Notes under the pieces: model-generated
The model's input: the letters and a program-made list of their open reading frames with translations, nothing else
Database searches by the model: none
Told to the model about the DNA's origin: nothing
In this document: piece after piece, positions 22,756-22,772 of the stretch
How the letters are laid out: each line of letters begins with the position of its first letter
Position numbering within the stretch: the first letter of the stretch is position 1
Program-made: the position numbers and the translations under genes
Source: Candidatus Kappaea frigidicola
GTDB taxonomy: Bacteria > Omnitrophota > Gorgyraeia > JAGLLT01
DNA length: 22,772 bases
Reading direction: 5' to 3'
NCBI GenBank assembly: GCA_030765555.1
Contig: JAVCCI010000077.1
Location: forward strand, 1 to 22,772

Positions 22756-22772
22756 TAATTATCATACAACTG

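Overview
The window looks like chromosomal DNA of an uncultured, AT-rich, diderm (Gram-negative-type) bacterium. Evidence for a diderm is a complete MlaE/MlaF/MlaD lipid-transport set, several lipobox lipoproteins and a type II-style pseudopilin. Shine-Dalgarno sites are strong (AAGGAGGT, AGGAGG), and TTG and GTG starts occur. The mix of PilZ, a short pseudopilin, many secreted carbohydrate-binding proteins, CHASE2-SpoIIE phosphatase and Mla proteins resembles Omnitrophota/PVC-like lineages. That placement is inference; no rRNA or marker gene is present.

Region 1 (1-3660): the 3' part of a PilZ-transmembrane-coiled coil-alpha/alpha-barrel protein that runs in from the left edge. A good promoter follows, then two paralogous secreted carbohydrate-binding-like proteins and a perfect terminator hairpin. 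A doubtful 84-codon ORF that may be a gene remnant ends the region. Region 2 (3661-7353): an 87-residue two-helix membrane protein, a lipoprotein carrying the same two-helix module plus an acidic tail, and a multi-pass membrane protein. A 530-base non-coding stretch follows, filled with palindromic and tandem repeats and closed by a bidirectional terminator. Region 3 (7354-11477): a pseudopilin on the minus strand, divergent from a plus-strand operon. That operon encodes a sodium-coupled amino-acid-type transporter, a CE4 polysaccharide deacetylase with one altered metal ligand, a tiny membrane protein and a PIG-L/LmbE deacetylase. Region 4 (11474-14023, minus): a large glycoamylase-like lipoprotein with appended beta-sandwich and FnIII domains, whose stop codon shares TTAA with its convergent neighbour.

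Region 5 (14126-19728) is the most interesting. It is one tightly packed operon: RsbW/SpoIIAB-like kinase, STAS anti-sigma antagonist (or MlaB-like) protein, MlaE, MlaF, MlaD, a CHASE2-SpoIIE (PP2C) phosphatase and an M23 peptidase. A kinase, its likely phosphorylatable STAS substrate and the matching phosphatase surround a lipid transporter whose known accessory subunit, MlaB, is itself a STAS protein. This suggests, as a hypothesis, that envelope lipid transport is switched by reversible Ser phosphorylation.

Region 6 (19729-22772): an unusual 250-base leader with hairpins and a possible 21-codon ORF, then a small secreted protein, a YdjM-like membrane protein, a beta-CASP metallo-beta-lactamase ribonuclease-type protein and a lipoprotein related to dual-specificity phosphatases. 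The last has lost both the catalytic Cys and Arg. No tRNA, rRNA, CRISPR array, transposase or phage gene was seen.
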